A stretch of 64,000 bases of DNA, from contig JAQXHU010000124.1 in NCBI GenBank assembly GCA_029007435.1, positions 1 to 64,000 on the forward strand, read 5' to 3'. The notes under the pieces are model-generated. The model saw only the letters and a program-made list of their open reading frames with translations. It made no database searches and had not been told where the DNA came from. Position numbers and translations under genes: made by a program. Shown piece by piece: positions 8,220 to 15,315 of this stretch. Source of the DNA: Bacteroidales bacterium. Its GTDB lineage: Bacteria; Bacteroidota; Bacteroidia; Bacteroidales; UBA932. Position 1 is the first letter of the stretch, and each line of letters opens with the position of its first letter.

Positions 8220-9644
8220 ATGGAACCGAAACTGATTGGAAGACAATACGAATGGGAGTTGCTTGATGAAGTGATGAAGTCAGGTGAATCCGAATTGGTC
8301 ATTGTGTATGGAAGAAGGCGTGTCGGAAAAACATTCCTGGTCAACAAGTTCTTCGACAACACGTATGCGTTCAAACATACCGGAGTATTCAACAAAAGTA
8401 CAGGAACACAGTTGGAACGCTTTGCAGCCTCTCTCGAAGACTACTCCGGAGAAGCCGTCTCCGTTCCCGGGAACTGGTTCAAGGCATTCGATTTGCTGAA
8501 AACCTATCTACGCACCGTCAAATCAGAAAAGAAAGTTGTTTTCATAGACGAGATTCCGTGGCTGGACACTGCGGACTCCGACTTCGTTTCGGCGCTGGAG
8601 TCGTTCTGGAACGGATGGGCTTCCGCCGAGGACAACATTGTCCTTGTGGCTTGCGGTAGCGCGACTTCGTGGATGACCGACAAACTCCTTGGAGACAAGG
8701 GCGGTTTGTTCAACAGGTCTGCGACACGTATGTTCCTCAGGCCGTTCACATTGAAAGAGACTGAGGAGTATCTCAAGATCCGCGGATTCGAACTTACCAG
8801 ATATGATATCGCGGAGTGCTATATGATTATGGGCGGCATTCCGTTTTACCTGAAGCAGATGAATCCCAGATGGACACTTGCAAAGAATATTGACATGATG
8901 TTCTTCAAGGAGAAAGGATTGCTTTGGGACGAGTTCGACCATCTTTACAACACCCTTTTCAGGAATGCAGACACATATATTGCAGTAGTTGAAGCGCTTG
9001 CCGGAAAACGAATGGGAATGACCAGGAAAGAGATCGTGAAGGAAATAGGAATAAACGATAACGGTGACTTCGGGAAGGTACTTAAGAACCTGGTTGACAA
9101 CGAATTCATACGCCCGTACAACTATTTCGGAAACAAGAAGCGCGATACCATCTATCAACTGGCAGATTTCTACACTATGTTCTACTTCTCTTACATAAAG
9201 GACAATTACGGACGTGACGAGAATTTCTGGACCAACAGCGTCGATCTGCCCCTGCGCAGGGGTTGGGCAGGATATACATTTGAGCAGCTCTGCCTGCATC
9301 ATCTGGAGCAGATCCGCAAGAGCATCGGAATCTACGCCGTTCAATGCGAAACCTCAGCATGGTTCAGTAAAGGAGAGGAAGGAAAGCGCGGCGCCCAGAT
9401 AGACCTTCTGATAGACAGAAGAGACCGCGTCATCAACATATGTGAGATGAAATACTCCATCAACGAGTTCACCATCGACAGCGAATATGACAAAAGTCTT
9501 CGCAACAAGATACAGGTCTTCAGGGATGAGACAAAGACACGGAAGGCGCTACATCTGACGATGATAACGACATACGGTGTAAAGAGAAATATGTACAGCA
9601 ACAGCGTCCAGTCTCAAGTAGTGCTTGACGACTTATTCGCTTAG
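8220..9644 (+). CDS. AAA-type ATPase with C-terminal PD-(D/E)XK-like nuclease domain (archaeal-type ATPase, DUF234-like)
   Basis: This 474-residue protein belongs to the archaeal-type ATPase group common in Bacteroidota accessory regions. The P-loop is GRRRVGKT (residues 31-38), Walker B is IDEIPWLD (from 109), and a middle region with winged-helix character (TRKEIVKEIG) follows. The C-terminal DUF234-like part contains D395 and E409-M-K411, spaced like the PD-(D/E)XK nuclease core. The biological role of this family is not settled; links to genome conflict and mobile elements are suspected. It has its own promoter, an operator-like repeat and flanking direct repeats, and lies next to a HipBA pair, consistent with an acquired module. 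Confidence 0.78.
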   Translation: MEPKLIGRQYEWELLDEVMKSGESELVIVYGRRRVGKTFLVNKFFDNTYAFKHTGVFNKSTGTQLERFAASLEDYSGEAVSVPGNWFKAFDLLKTYLRTVKSEKKVVFIDEIPWLDTADSDFVSALESFWNGWASAEDNIVLVACGSATSWMTDKLLGDKGGLFNRSATRMFLRPFTLKETEEYLKIRGFELTRYDIAECYMIMGGIPFYLKQMNPRWTLAKNIDMMFFKEKGLLWDEFDHLYNTLFRNADTYIAVVEALAGKRMGMTRKEIVKEIGINDNGDFGKVLKNLVDNEFIRPYNYFGNKKRDTIYQLADFYTMFYFSYIKDNYGRDENFWTNSVDLPLRRGWAGYTFEQLCLHHLEQIRKSIGIYAVQCETSAWFSKGEEGKRGAQIDLLIDRRDRVINICEMKYSINEFTIDSEYDKSLRNKIQVFRDETKTRKALHLTMITTYGVKRNMYSNSVQSQVVLDDLFA

Positions 9645-9658
9645 TCGAAATTGATCTC

Positions 9659-9684
9659 TCCAATTCCCCCCCCCAGAAAATTTG
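9659..9684 (+). repeat. Direct repeat, right copy, containing a C9 homopolymer
   Basis: This copy matches 8063-8084 except that its C-tract has nine C (9666-9674) instead of four, with one T fewer before it. Its final TTTG is the -33 box of the hipBA promoter. Such a homopolymer beside a -33 element could slip in length and modulate transcription. Confidence 0.6.
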
Positions 9685-9712
9685 TTTGTTTTCCAGATAA
9701 TATATATCTTTG
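9681..9712 (+). promoter_or_regulatory. Promoter of the hipBA-type operon
   Basis: TTTG (9681-9684), 20 bases of spacer, TATCTTTG (9705-9712): a full Bacteroidota promoter. It ends 24 bases before the ATG at 9737 and rules out the longer reading frame that begins at 9710. Confidence 0.75.
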
Positions 9713-9736
9713 CGTATCATAATTGATACCTTATTT

Positions 9737-10072
9737 ATGAATATACTTAATGAACAGACAATCTACCAGGTCACTGATGAGCAAATACTCGGCGAGCTTC
9801 ACGACAGGCTGGTCAGGATGCGCCGTTCTTGCTGTTTCTCCCAGCAAGAGTTGTCTGACCTCTCAGGTGTCTCCATTGCAACTATCAAACGGATAGAGAC
9901 ACAGAGGGATAAGGACATCAGTCTCTCGACACTGATACGACTTCTGCGGACAATGACGCAGATGGAAGGCATCGGAGGCCTCATCCCTGAGGTGCCTGAC
10001 TCCCCTTTCCTTTCCCAGAAAAACGGCAAGACAGCCCAACGTGTTTCGCGTAAAAGAAAGAGGGTATCATGA
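9737..10072 (+). CDS. hipB: HipB-like XRE-family antitoxin
   Basis: This is an Xre-type helix-turn-helix regulator of 111 residues and the likely antitoxin and autorepressor of the downstream HipA-like kinase. The HTH core lies in FSQQELSDLSGVSIATIKRI (roughly residues 35-54). The C-terminal tail is basic (SRKRKR) and probably disordered. The start was chosen because the hipBA -7 box overlaps the upstream part of the reading frame. Its last four bases overlap the hipA start (ATGA), the usual sign of translational coupling in toxin-antitoxin pairs. It probably binds near its own promoter. Confidence 0.85.
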   Translation: MNILNEQTIYQVTDEQILGELHDRLVRMRRSCCFSQQELSDLSGVSIATIKRIETQRDKDISLSTLIRLLRTMTQMEGIGGLIPEVPDSPFLSQKNGKTAQRVSRKRKRVS

Positions 10073-11310
10073 AAGGGGTAATGAACATCAATGTAGTGTT
10101 GTGGGGAGAGGTGATCGGAAGGATGACTTGGGATAATGCCCGTCAGGTGGCAACATTCCAGTTTTCAGAGCGTTACCATGAGATGCCATACAATATAATG
10201 CCGACAAGGCCAGCTAAACCAATACCAGCATTTCTTGGCACTATTGGGGACAAATATCACGGTCTGCCGCCATTCATTGCCGATTCGTTGCCTGACCATT
10301 GGGGAAGCATCATATTTGACAAATGGGCCATGGAGAAAGGAATTCAGCCAAAGGACTGCAATCCTCTCCTGAAATTGGCCTACATTGGCAAGAGGGGTCT
10401 CGGCGCCCTGGAGTTCGTCCCTGAAATAGATACTGCGGATTCCGAAACCGGAGACCTTGCCGGTCTTGAAGCAATGGCCCAGGAAATCTACAGGAAGCGT
10501 TCAGAAGTCGTTATTAAGGATGATGATATAAACACATTCGAATCATTCGCCCGACTCGGTTCTCCTCCAGGAGGTGCACACTCAAAGATACTCATCGCAA
10601 TCAACAACAAGGACAATTCTATCATTTCCGGGCAGACGGACCCTAAAGATGGATTCACCCAGTACATCCTCAAGTTCAAGGAGGATTATGATGTCCCGTC
10701 CTGTGAGATTGAATATGTCTATTATTTGATGGCGAAAGAGGCGGGAATAGATATTATGCCATCCAGATTGATTGAAATCAACGGCAGGAAACATTTCCTC
10801 ACGCAGAGATTTGACAGGCGCGATGGAAGGAAACTGCTCACGCAGACAATGGCGGCACTCATTCCGAGTGCAAGCGACTACCAGAACCTTTTCTTCCTTT
10901 GCAGGACTCTTGGATTGGCGGAATCAGCCAGAGTTGAACTGTTTCGCAGAATGTGCTTCAATGTAGTCGCAGGAAATACCGATGACCACAACAAGAACTT
11001 CTCGTTCATCATGCACGAAGATGGACATTGGGAACTGGCACCGGCCTATGACATCACTTTTACGGCTGACATCTGGAAGAGGTCGGATGATGACATTCAT
11101 TCGCTTGGGATATATACCAAGCGATGCTATTTTACAGAACAAGACCTCATATCTTTCGGTGAAGATTTCGAAATTCCGGAGCCAAGGAAAATTCTTGATG
11201 AAGTCAAAAATGCTGTTTCAAAATTTAGCCGTGTAGCCTATGAGAATGGGATATCGCAGAATTGGATTGATAACATTTCAAAGGTACTACTGACTCTGCT
11301 TCAGCGATAA
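10069..11310 (+). CDS. hipA: HipA-like serine/threonine kinase toxin
   Basis: HipA-family kinases phosphorylate targets such as glutamyl-tRNA synthetase and stop growth until counteracted by HipB. This 413-residue protein keeps all main motifs: the Gly-rich loop PGGAHSK (167-173), the catalytic loop NTDDHNKN (303-310, likely catalytic D305 or D306), and the metal-binding AYDIT (Asp328). The N-terminal subdomain is complete, so this is a full-length HipA and not the split HipS/HipT form. It overlaps hipB by four bases. Nothing suggests loss of activity. The target cannot be predicted from sequence. Confidence 0.88.
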   Translation: MKGVMNINVVLWGEVIGRMTWDNARQVATFQFSERYHEMPYNIMPTRPAKPIPAFLGTIGDKYHGLPPFIADSLPDHWGSIIFDKWAMEKGIQPKDCNPLLKLAYIGKRGLGALEFVPEIDTADSETGDLAGLEAMAQEIYRKRSEVVIKDDDINTFESFARLGSPPGGAHSKILIAINNKDNSIISGQTDPKDGFTQYILKFKEDYDVPSCEIEYVYYLMAKEAGIDIMPSRLIEINGRKHFLTQRFDRRDGRKLLTQTMAALIPSASDYQNLFFLCRTLGLAESARVELFRRMCFNVVAGNTDDHNKNFSFIMHEDGHWELAPAYDITFTADIWKRSDDDIHSLGIYTKRCYFTEQDLISFGEDFEIPEPRKILDEVKNAVSKFSRVAYENGISQNWIDNISKVLLTLLQR

Positions 11311-11361
11311 CCTTATGATTCATAAGATATTTGGATCCAAATAAACTGGGATCACATCAAA

Positions 11362-11395
11362 ACAGCCGTGACTACTGATTGATAGTCACGGTTGT
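11362..11395. terminator. 13-bp hairpin downstream of hipA
   Basis: ACAGCCGTGACTA and TAGTCACGGTTGT form a 13-bp stem (one G-T pair) around an 8-base loop, 51 bases after the hipA stop codon. There is no T-run on the plus strand, but the minus strand reads CTGTTTTG after the stem. It is a candidate terminator, perhaps bidirectional. Confidence 0.5.
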
Positions 11396-11517
11396 CCGAC
11401 GATAGCACACTGGCAGGAAAATCCAAGCAAAAAAATATCCTCGGAAGTATGTCCTCCATTTAAAAGCCCTGTGGGAATTACGATAATACCCTTTACTCCG
11501 TCCAGCACTTCACTCAT
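11386..11517 (-). pseudogene. Possible decayed coding fragment sharing 21 bases with the alkaline phosphatase gene
   Basis: The 21 bases at 11437-11457 are identical, in the same orientation, to 23293-23313 inside the alkaline phosphatase gene. On the minus strand they encode GGHTSED in the short reading frame from 11517, the same peptide as in the phosphatase. A chance 21-base identity inside 64 kb is very unlikely. Nearby bases GNCAGGAAAA are shared too, but similarity stops outside. I read this as a broken remnant of a phosphatase-like gene end. The rest of 11396-11640 shows no other coding signal. Confidence 0.35.
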
Positions 11518-11686
11518 TGGTTTCTGGTATCACAAAGACCCGCACTACACACTTAGTGAGTTTTCCCGGCATAAAAAGATAAATATGCAAGCATTCAAAT
11601 TCTGGGGAGATGTTGGAATATGAATGCTGATAATCATAAAATCGCCATTTTTCTGTCAGGATGAATCGTTTTTGAGTTTTATTTTG

Positions 11687-11694
11687 TATTTTTG
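11687..11694 (+). promoter_or_regulatory. -7 promoter element for the cytoskeleton-motor operon leader
   Basis: TATTTTTG matches TAnnTTTG. A transcript starting a few bases downstream would begin at the 5' arm of the leader's long-range stem (11704). No TTTG at -33 with standard spacing is evident. Confidence 0.45.
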
Positions 11695-11699
11695 TTACT

Positions 11700-12021
11700 G
11701 CTTAGCTAGCCCAGATTCCAAATCGTTGGTCTATCGTTAATTTCGGCACTTTGGTTTGGAAGAAGGGTTGGGCGGGCAGACATACTGAAGACGTTACTTG
11801 ACGTTTATCTTCCGCATCAAACTTCGCAACTTTGATTTAATCGTAAGGAAGTAACGGCAACGGGAGCGTCCACTTGTGATGACGTTTGAATCGCCATGCC
11901 ATTGGGCGTGGGGTTTATTCATATCATCCTTGACGTGGGCTAGCTGCGTTGCTTATCCTTTACGATGGCAGCGAAGGCCTGATGCGGGATGAGCAAGAGT
12001 AAGACTCCCACGTCTTTTTTA
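11700..12021 (+). ncRNA. Candidate structured leader RNA / transcription attenuator
   Basis: This roughly 320-base stretch has no convincing ORF but strong secondary structure. Bases 11704-11713 (AGCTAGCCCA) pair perfectly with 11936-11945. Alternatively, 11932-11939 (GACGTGGG) pairs with 12008-12015 (CCCACGTC), which is followed by six T, forming a terminator. The two pairings share 11936-11939 and exclude each other. Inside are GTTACTT (11793-11799) with AAGTAAC (11849-11855), enclosing ATCAAA/TTTGAT (11816-11821/11831-11836). It lies directly before the operon. It could be a riboswitch-like leader or a separate small RNA; I recognise no Rfam class. Confidence 0.45.
12008..12021 (+). terminator. 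3' arm and T-run of the leader terminator
   Basis: CCCACGTC followed by TTTTTT. Its 8-base partner GACGTGGG is at 11932-11939. It precedes the first structural gene by 45 bases, so read-through or antitermination would be needed to express the operon from the upstream promoter. Confidence 0.5.
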
Positions 12022-12066
12022 GTATCCGTTCGGATCAGGGTGTCGCCGGACCTTTATTTTGTACCA

Positions 12067-13395
12067 ATGAGGTTTTTCTCCTTGACGAAGTCACTAATTC
12101 TTCTTTCAGTCGCATCAATGCTCTTAGCAGGATGCTTTGGAGGTAAAGGTGGCAATCGTGGTTCAAGTAATACCACAGTGAATGTACCTGAGAATTTTTC
12201 TGAACCGGAAAGAGATCACTCAGGGGTTTCGGATACGCAGGATACTCAAACAATTATTGACGGGCATCCCGTTATCAATGTTTACCTTGAGAATTCTGGC
12301 AGCATGAACGGTTACGTCGACAAAGGAAAAACCGAGTTCCAGCAGGCTGTATTCAATTACCTTACAGATGTCAATATTTCCGGCATTCCTTCTGCGCTTA
12401 ACCTGAATTACATTAACAGTCAGATAATCCCTAAAGGATCGGTTATAGATGATTTTATAAATAAACTGTCGCCAAGCAGTTTCAGCAGCACTGTTGGAAA
12501 TAAAGCGACAACTGACATCTCCGATATCTTAAAAACAATTCTTTCCAAAACCGACCCGAATACCGTGTCGATCTTTATCTCAGACTGCATTTTCTCCCCA
12601 GGGAGAAACAATAATCCAAAGCCTTATCTCGTAAACCAGCAGGTAGGCATCAAACAGTCGGTCGCTGATTATATCGCAGAGTATGGCAGCCTTGGAATGA
12701 CTGTTTATCAAATCTATTCCCAGTTCAACGGCCGTTATTTCGATTACAACAACACACCAAGGACATATCAGGGAATGAGGCCGTTCTACATTTGGATAAT
12801 TGGAAGTCCAGAGCATATCCTCAAGATCAGATATGCCGTACCTAAAGAGAAGTTCCAGGGTGAGGTGGCTCATGAATGGAGCATTTACAATACTCCTATT
12901 GATGTGAAATACAGCATACTTCCAAATCCTAGAAAAGGCTCTTTCAATAAAGATGGGGCATATGGAATGAGCCGGATTCAGAAAGATCGAAACGGAGATT
13001 TTATGTTTACTATCGGAGCTGATTTAAGAGTTCTTCAAGTCATGCTCGGAGACGAATATCTTATGGATACTGACAATTATGCAAGACTTGTCAACAAGGA
13101 GGTCTCACGTGATTACTATATCAATGTTAAGCATAATCAAGCGCAGAACTCCCCAGCTACTCACAATATCGAAATATCCACGGAGGTTTTGCCTACTAAA
13201 GGACAGTTCATTCTCCAAGTAAGTTGCAATACGCCTAAGTGGGCTCATGAATTAACTGATGAAGATGACCGGTCTTTCGACAGTGAGAATGAAAGGAAGA
13301 CATACGGCCTGGAGTACATATTCAATGGAATCCAGCAGGCGTTTACTGCCCATGATTCAAACCCTTACACAAAAATGATCATTAATATCAAATAA
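12067..13395 (+). CDS. VWA-domain lipoprotein, first gene of the cytoskeleton-motor system
   Basis: I chose the ATG at 12067, which gives a textbook lipoprotein signal (lipobox LLAGC, Cys23) and 442 residues; the upstream frame would run through the leader terminator. The mature part has a von Willebrand A-like domain: VYLENSGSMNG (72-82) is a variant metal-ion site with Glu75 in place of the first Asp, TTDISD near 149 supplies the second site, and FISDCIF near 168 the third. The C-terminal half is beta-rich and unfamiliar. VWA domains mediate metal-dependent protein contacts, so it may anchor or gate the complex in the periplasm or at the outer membrane. The next gene starts 2 bases later. 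Confidence 0.75.
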   Translation: MRFFSLTKSLILLSVASMLLAGCFGGKGGNRGSSNTTVNVPENFSEPERDHSGVSDTQDTQTIIDGHPVINVYLENSGSMNGYVDKGKTEFQQAVFNYLTDVNISGIPSALNLNYINSQIIPKGSVIDDFINKLSPSSFSSTVGNKATTDISDILKTILSKTDPNTVSIFISDCIFSPGRNNNPKPYLVNQQVGIKQSVADYIAEYGSLGMTVYQIYSQFNGRYFDYNNTPRTYQGMRPFYIWIIGSPEHILKIRYAVPKEKFQGEVAHEWSIYNTPIDVKYSILPNPRKGSFNKDGAYGMSRIQKDRNGDFMFTIGADLRVLQVMLGDEYLMDTDNYARLVNKEVSRDYYINVKHNQAQNSPATHNIEISTEVLPTKGQFILQVSCNTPKWAHELTDEDDRSFDSENERKTYGLEYIFNGIQQAFTAHDSNPYTKMIINIK

Positions 13396-13397
13396 AT

Positions 13398-13880
13398 ATG
13401 AACCTGTTCGAACTTCCTTATGCAGTCAAGGATTTCTACGGACCATCCTTGTACGAGCACCTGAAGGGATGGGACGATAGTTTAATGGATTACAATCCGG
13501 ATTTCTATCAGTTCACATCTATCTTCTTCTCAACCATTGGGATTGCTATTATTGCTTTTTTGTTGTTTTACTATATAATAAACTCTCCGCGTTTCAATCG
13601 TTGGTGGAGTTGGCTGATTGTGCTTCTGGCATCTATGGTATTTGCTTATGGGTTTGGCTTTCAGGTAATAAATGTGGATATTGTCCACAATGATATCGCA
13701 CCGAGTCTTGTATCTCAAATAGGCCGTAGCAATGCAATCCTCTTCGGATTATATAACAGCCTATTCTGTGGTTTGGTCTTTTTCCTCCTTTCTGAGGCAT
13801 TCAGGTGGTGGAGCCGCAACTGCAAGCACTCTCCTTGGACATTGCTTCCTACAAAATTAAATAACGGGCGCCATGAGTAA
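13398..13880 (+). CDS. Small three-helix membrane protein of the cytoskeleton-motor system
   Basis: This 160-residue protein has three clear membrane helices, near residues 43-62, 71-88 and 115-135, with aromatic residues at their ends and a basic C-terminal tail. No known family is recognised. Its last 8 bases overlap the start of the tubulin-like gene, so the two are translationally coupled. I infer that it links the lipoprotein outside to the cytoskeletal proteins inside. Confidence 0.65.
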   Translation: MNLFELPYAVKDFYGPSLYEHLKGWDDSLMDYNPDFYQFTSIFFSTIGIAIIAFLLFYYIINSPRFNRWWSWLIVLLASMVFAYGFGFQVINVDIVHNDIAPSLVSQIGRSNAILFGLYNSLFCGLVFFLLSEAFRWWSRNCKHSPWTLLPTKLNNGRHE

Positions 13881-15312
13881 ACTTTACGTATTTGGTATTG
13901 GAGGAACTGGTTCCAGAGTCCTCAGAGCACTTACAATGCTCCTTGCAAGTGGCGTTAAATGTAACGCCGAGAAGATAGTGCCTATTATTATTGACCCTGA
14001 TGATTCTGCTGCTGATATGACCAGGACCGTATCGACAATGAATCATTATATGAGCATATTCAATAAGATTGAGAGGAATGACGATAACAAGAACAAGTTC
14101 TTCAGCACAGAAATACGCCCTGTGCCAGGAATGAGCAATTTCAAATTCGCGATTAAGAATACAAGAGACTGCAAGTTCAAAGATTTCATTAAAACTAACG
14201 CCTTGAACAAAGAAAACGAGGCTCTTGTACGAATGTTGTTCTCCGAAAACAATCTTGAATCTGACATGGTCGTGGGATTCAAAGGCAATCCCAATATCGG
14301 AAGCGTCGTTCTTAATCAGTTTGCAGATTCTCAAGAGTACAAGGATTTTGCGACAGATTTTCAGCAGGGTGACAAAATATTTATCATAAGTTCAATTTTT
14401 GGCGGCACTGGCGCCAGTGGTTTCCCTCTTCTTCTCAAGACGCTTAGAAATGACAAGACCTCTGCGAGCTGGAGCCTGATCAGCAAAGCAAATATTGGAG
14501 CAGTGACTGTTCTTCCTTATTTTAAGCTGAAGCAGGATGACAACAGCGCGGTCGATTCATCTACGTTCAACTCAAAAACCAAGTCCGCCTTGGCATACTA
14601 TGAAAGGAATATCAGCGATAACGGCAATATTGATGCATTATTCTATATCGGAGATAACCGTTTTGCCACTTATGAGAATCATGACGGGGGTTCGGTGCAG
14701 AAGAACAACGCTCATTTTATTGAGCTCGTCTCAGCTTTGGCGATACTGAAGTTCGCCGCACCTGAAGACAGTGTGCATGAGATGGGAACTCAGCATTATG
14801 AGTATGGTCTTGATGTCGATATGCAAAAGGAGGAGAATCAGAATTTCGGACAGGTGATTTTCAAGAATCTTGGCAAGGAGACGAAGGCTCTTATTCAGAG
14901 ACCTCTGACACAGTTTATTCTATCATGCAAGTATATGACACATTGCAGGGAGAAAGAGTTCAAACATCAGCCGTGGGCCATTGACAATAAACTTGACGCA
15001 TCCTTCTTCTCCGGTGATTTTATCAAGGACTTAGCTGAATTCTGTGATTATTATGTCGAGTGGCTAAGGGAGATGGGTAACAATGCCCGTTCATTCAAGC
15101 CATTTAACGAGGACAAGATCAAGCCTTTATTTGACATTGTAAATGGAGAGGACGCACGCAAATGGCTTCCAAAACTTCACAGAAACTATGCTCTGTTTGA
15201 CAGCACACTAAATGGAACACATTGCAACAAGGCAGCAAGCAGAGAACAAAAGATGATGGAGCTATTGTTCAGAGCTTCATTAGACCTTGTTAAACACAAA
15301 TACAATATGTAA
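13873..15312 (+). CDS. Tubulin/FtsZ-like GTPase (Tubulin_2 / FtsZ-like family)
   Basis: This 479-residue protein carries the two nucleotide signatures of the tubulin/FtsZ superfamily: an N-terminal Rossmann loop FGIGGTGSRV (7-16) and the tubulin signature FGGTGASG (176-183). The C-terminal half differs from FtsZ and lacks a visible FtsA/ZipA-binding tail, which excludes the division FtsZ. It best fits the Tubulin_2-type proteins seen in accessory clusters with VWA proteins. Such proteins are expected to bind GTP and may form filaments at the membrane. It lies between a membrane protein gene and the actin-like ATPase gene, 3 bases from the latter. Confidence 0.78.
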   Translation: MSKLYVFGIGGTGSRVLRALTMLLASGVKCNAEKIVPIIIDPDDSAADMTRTVSTMNHYMSIFNKIERNDDNKNKFFSTEIRPVPGMSNFKFAIKNTRDCKFKDFIKTNALNKENEALVRMLFSENNLESDMVVGFKGNPNIGSVVLNQFADSQEYKDFATDFQQGDKIFIISSIFGGTGASGFPLLLKTLRNDKTSASWSLISKANIGAVTVLPYFKLKQDDNSAVDSSTFNSKTKSALAYYERNISDNGNIDALFYIGDNRFATYENHDGGSVQKNNAHFIELVSALAILKFAAPEDSVHEMGTQHYEYGLDVDMQKEENQNFGQVIFKNLGKETKALIQRPLTQFILSCKYMTHCREKEFKHQPWAIDNKLDASFFSGDFIKDLAEFCDYYVEWLREMGNNARSFKPFNEDKIKPLFDIVNGEDARKWLPKLHRNYALFDSTLNGTHCNKAASREQKMMELLFRASLDLVKHKYNM

Positions 15313-15315
15313 GGT

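Noticed and set aside
11386-11517. A small functional gene of about 43 codons on the minus strand
   Set aside because: It has no promoter, its end lies within the hairpin after hipA, and only the 21-base phosphatase-like piece has a known source; a remnant is more likely.
11989-12066. Longer N-terminus for the VWA lipoprotein
   Set aside because: The extra 26 residues cover the leader terminator and would bury the lipoprotein signal; the ATG at 12067 gives a proper signal.
13873-15312. Cell-division FtsZ
   Set aside because: The protein lacks the FtsZ C-terminal tail, lies in an accessory operon without division genes, and differs outside the nucleotide motifs.
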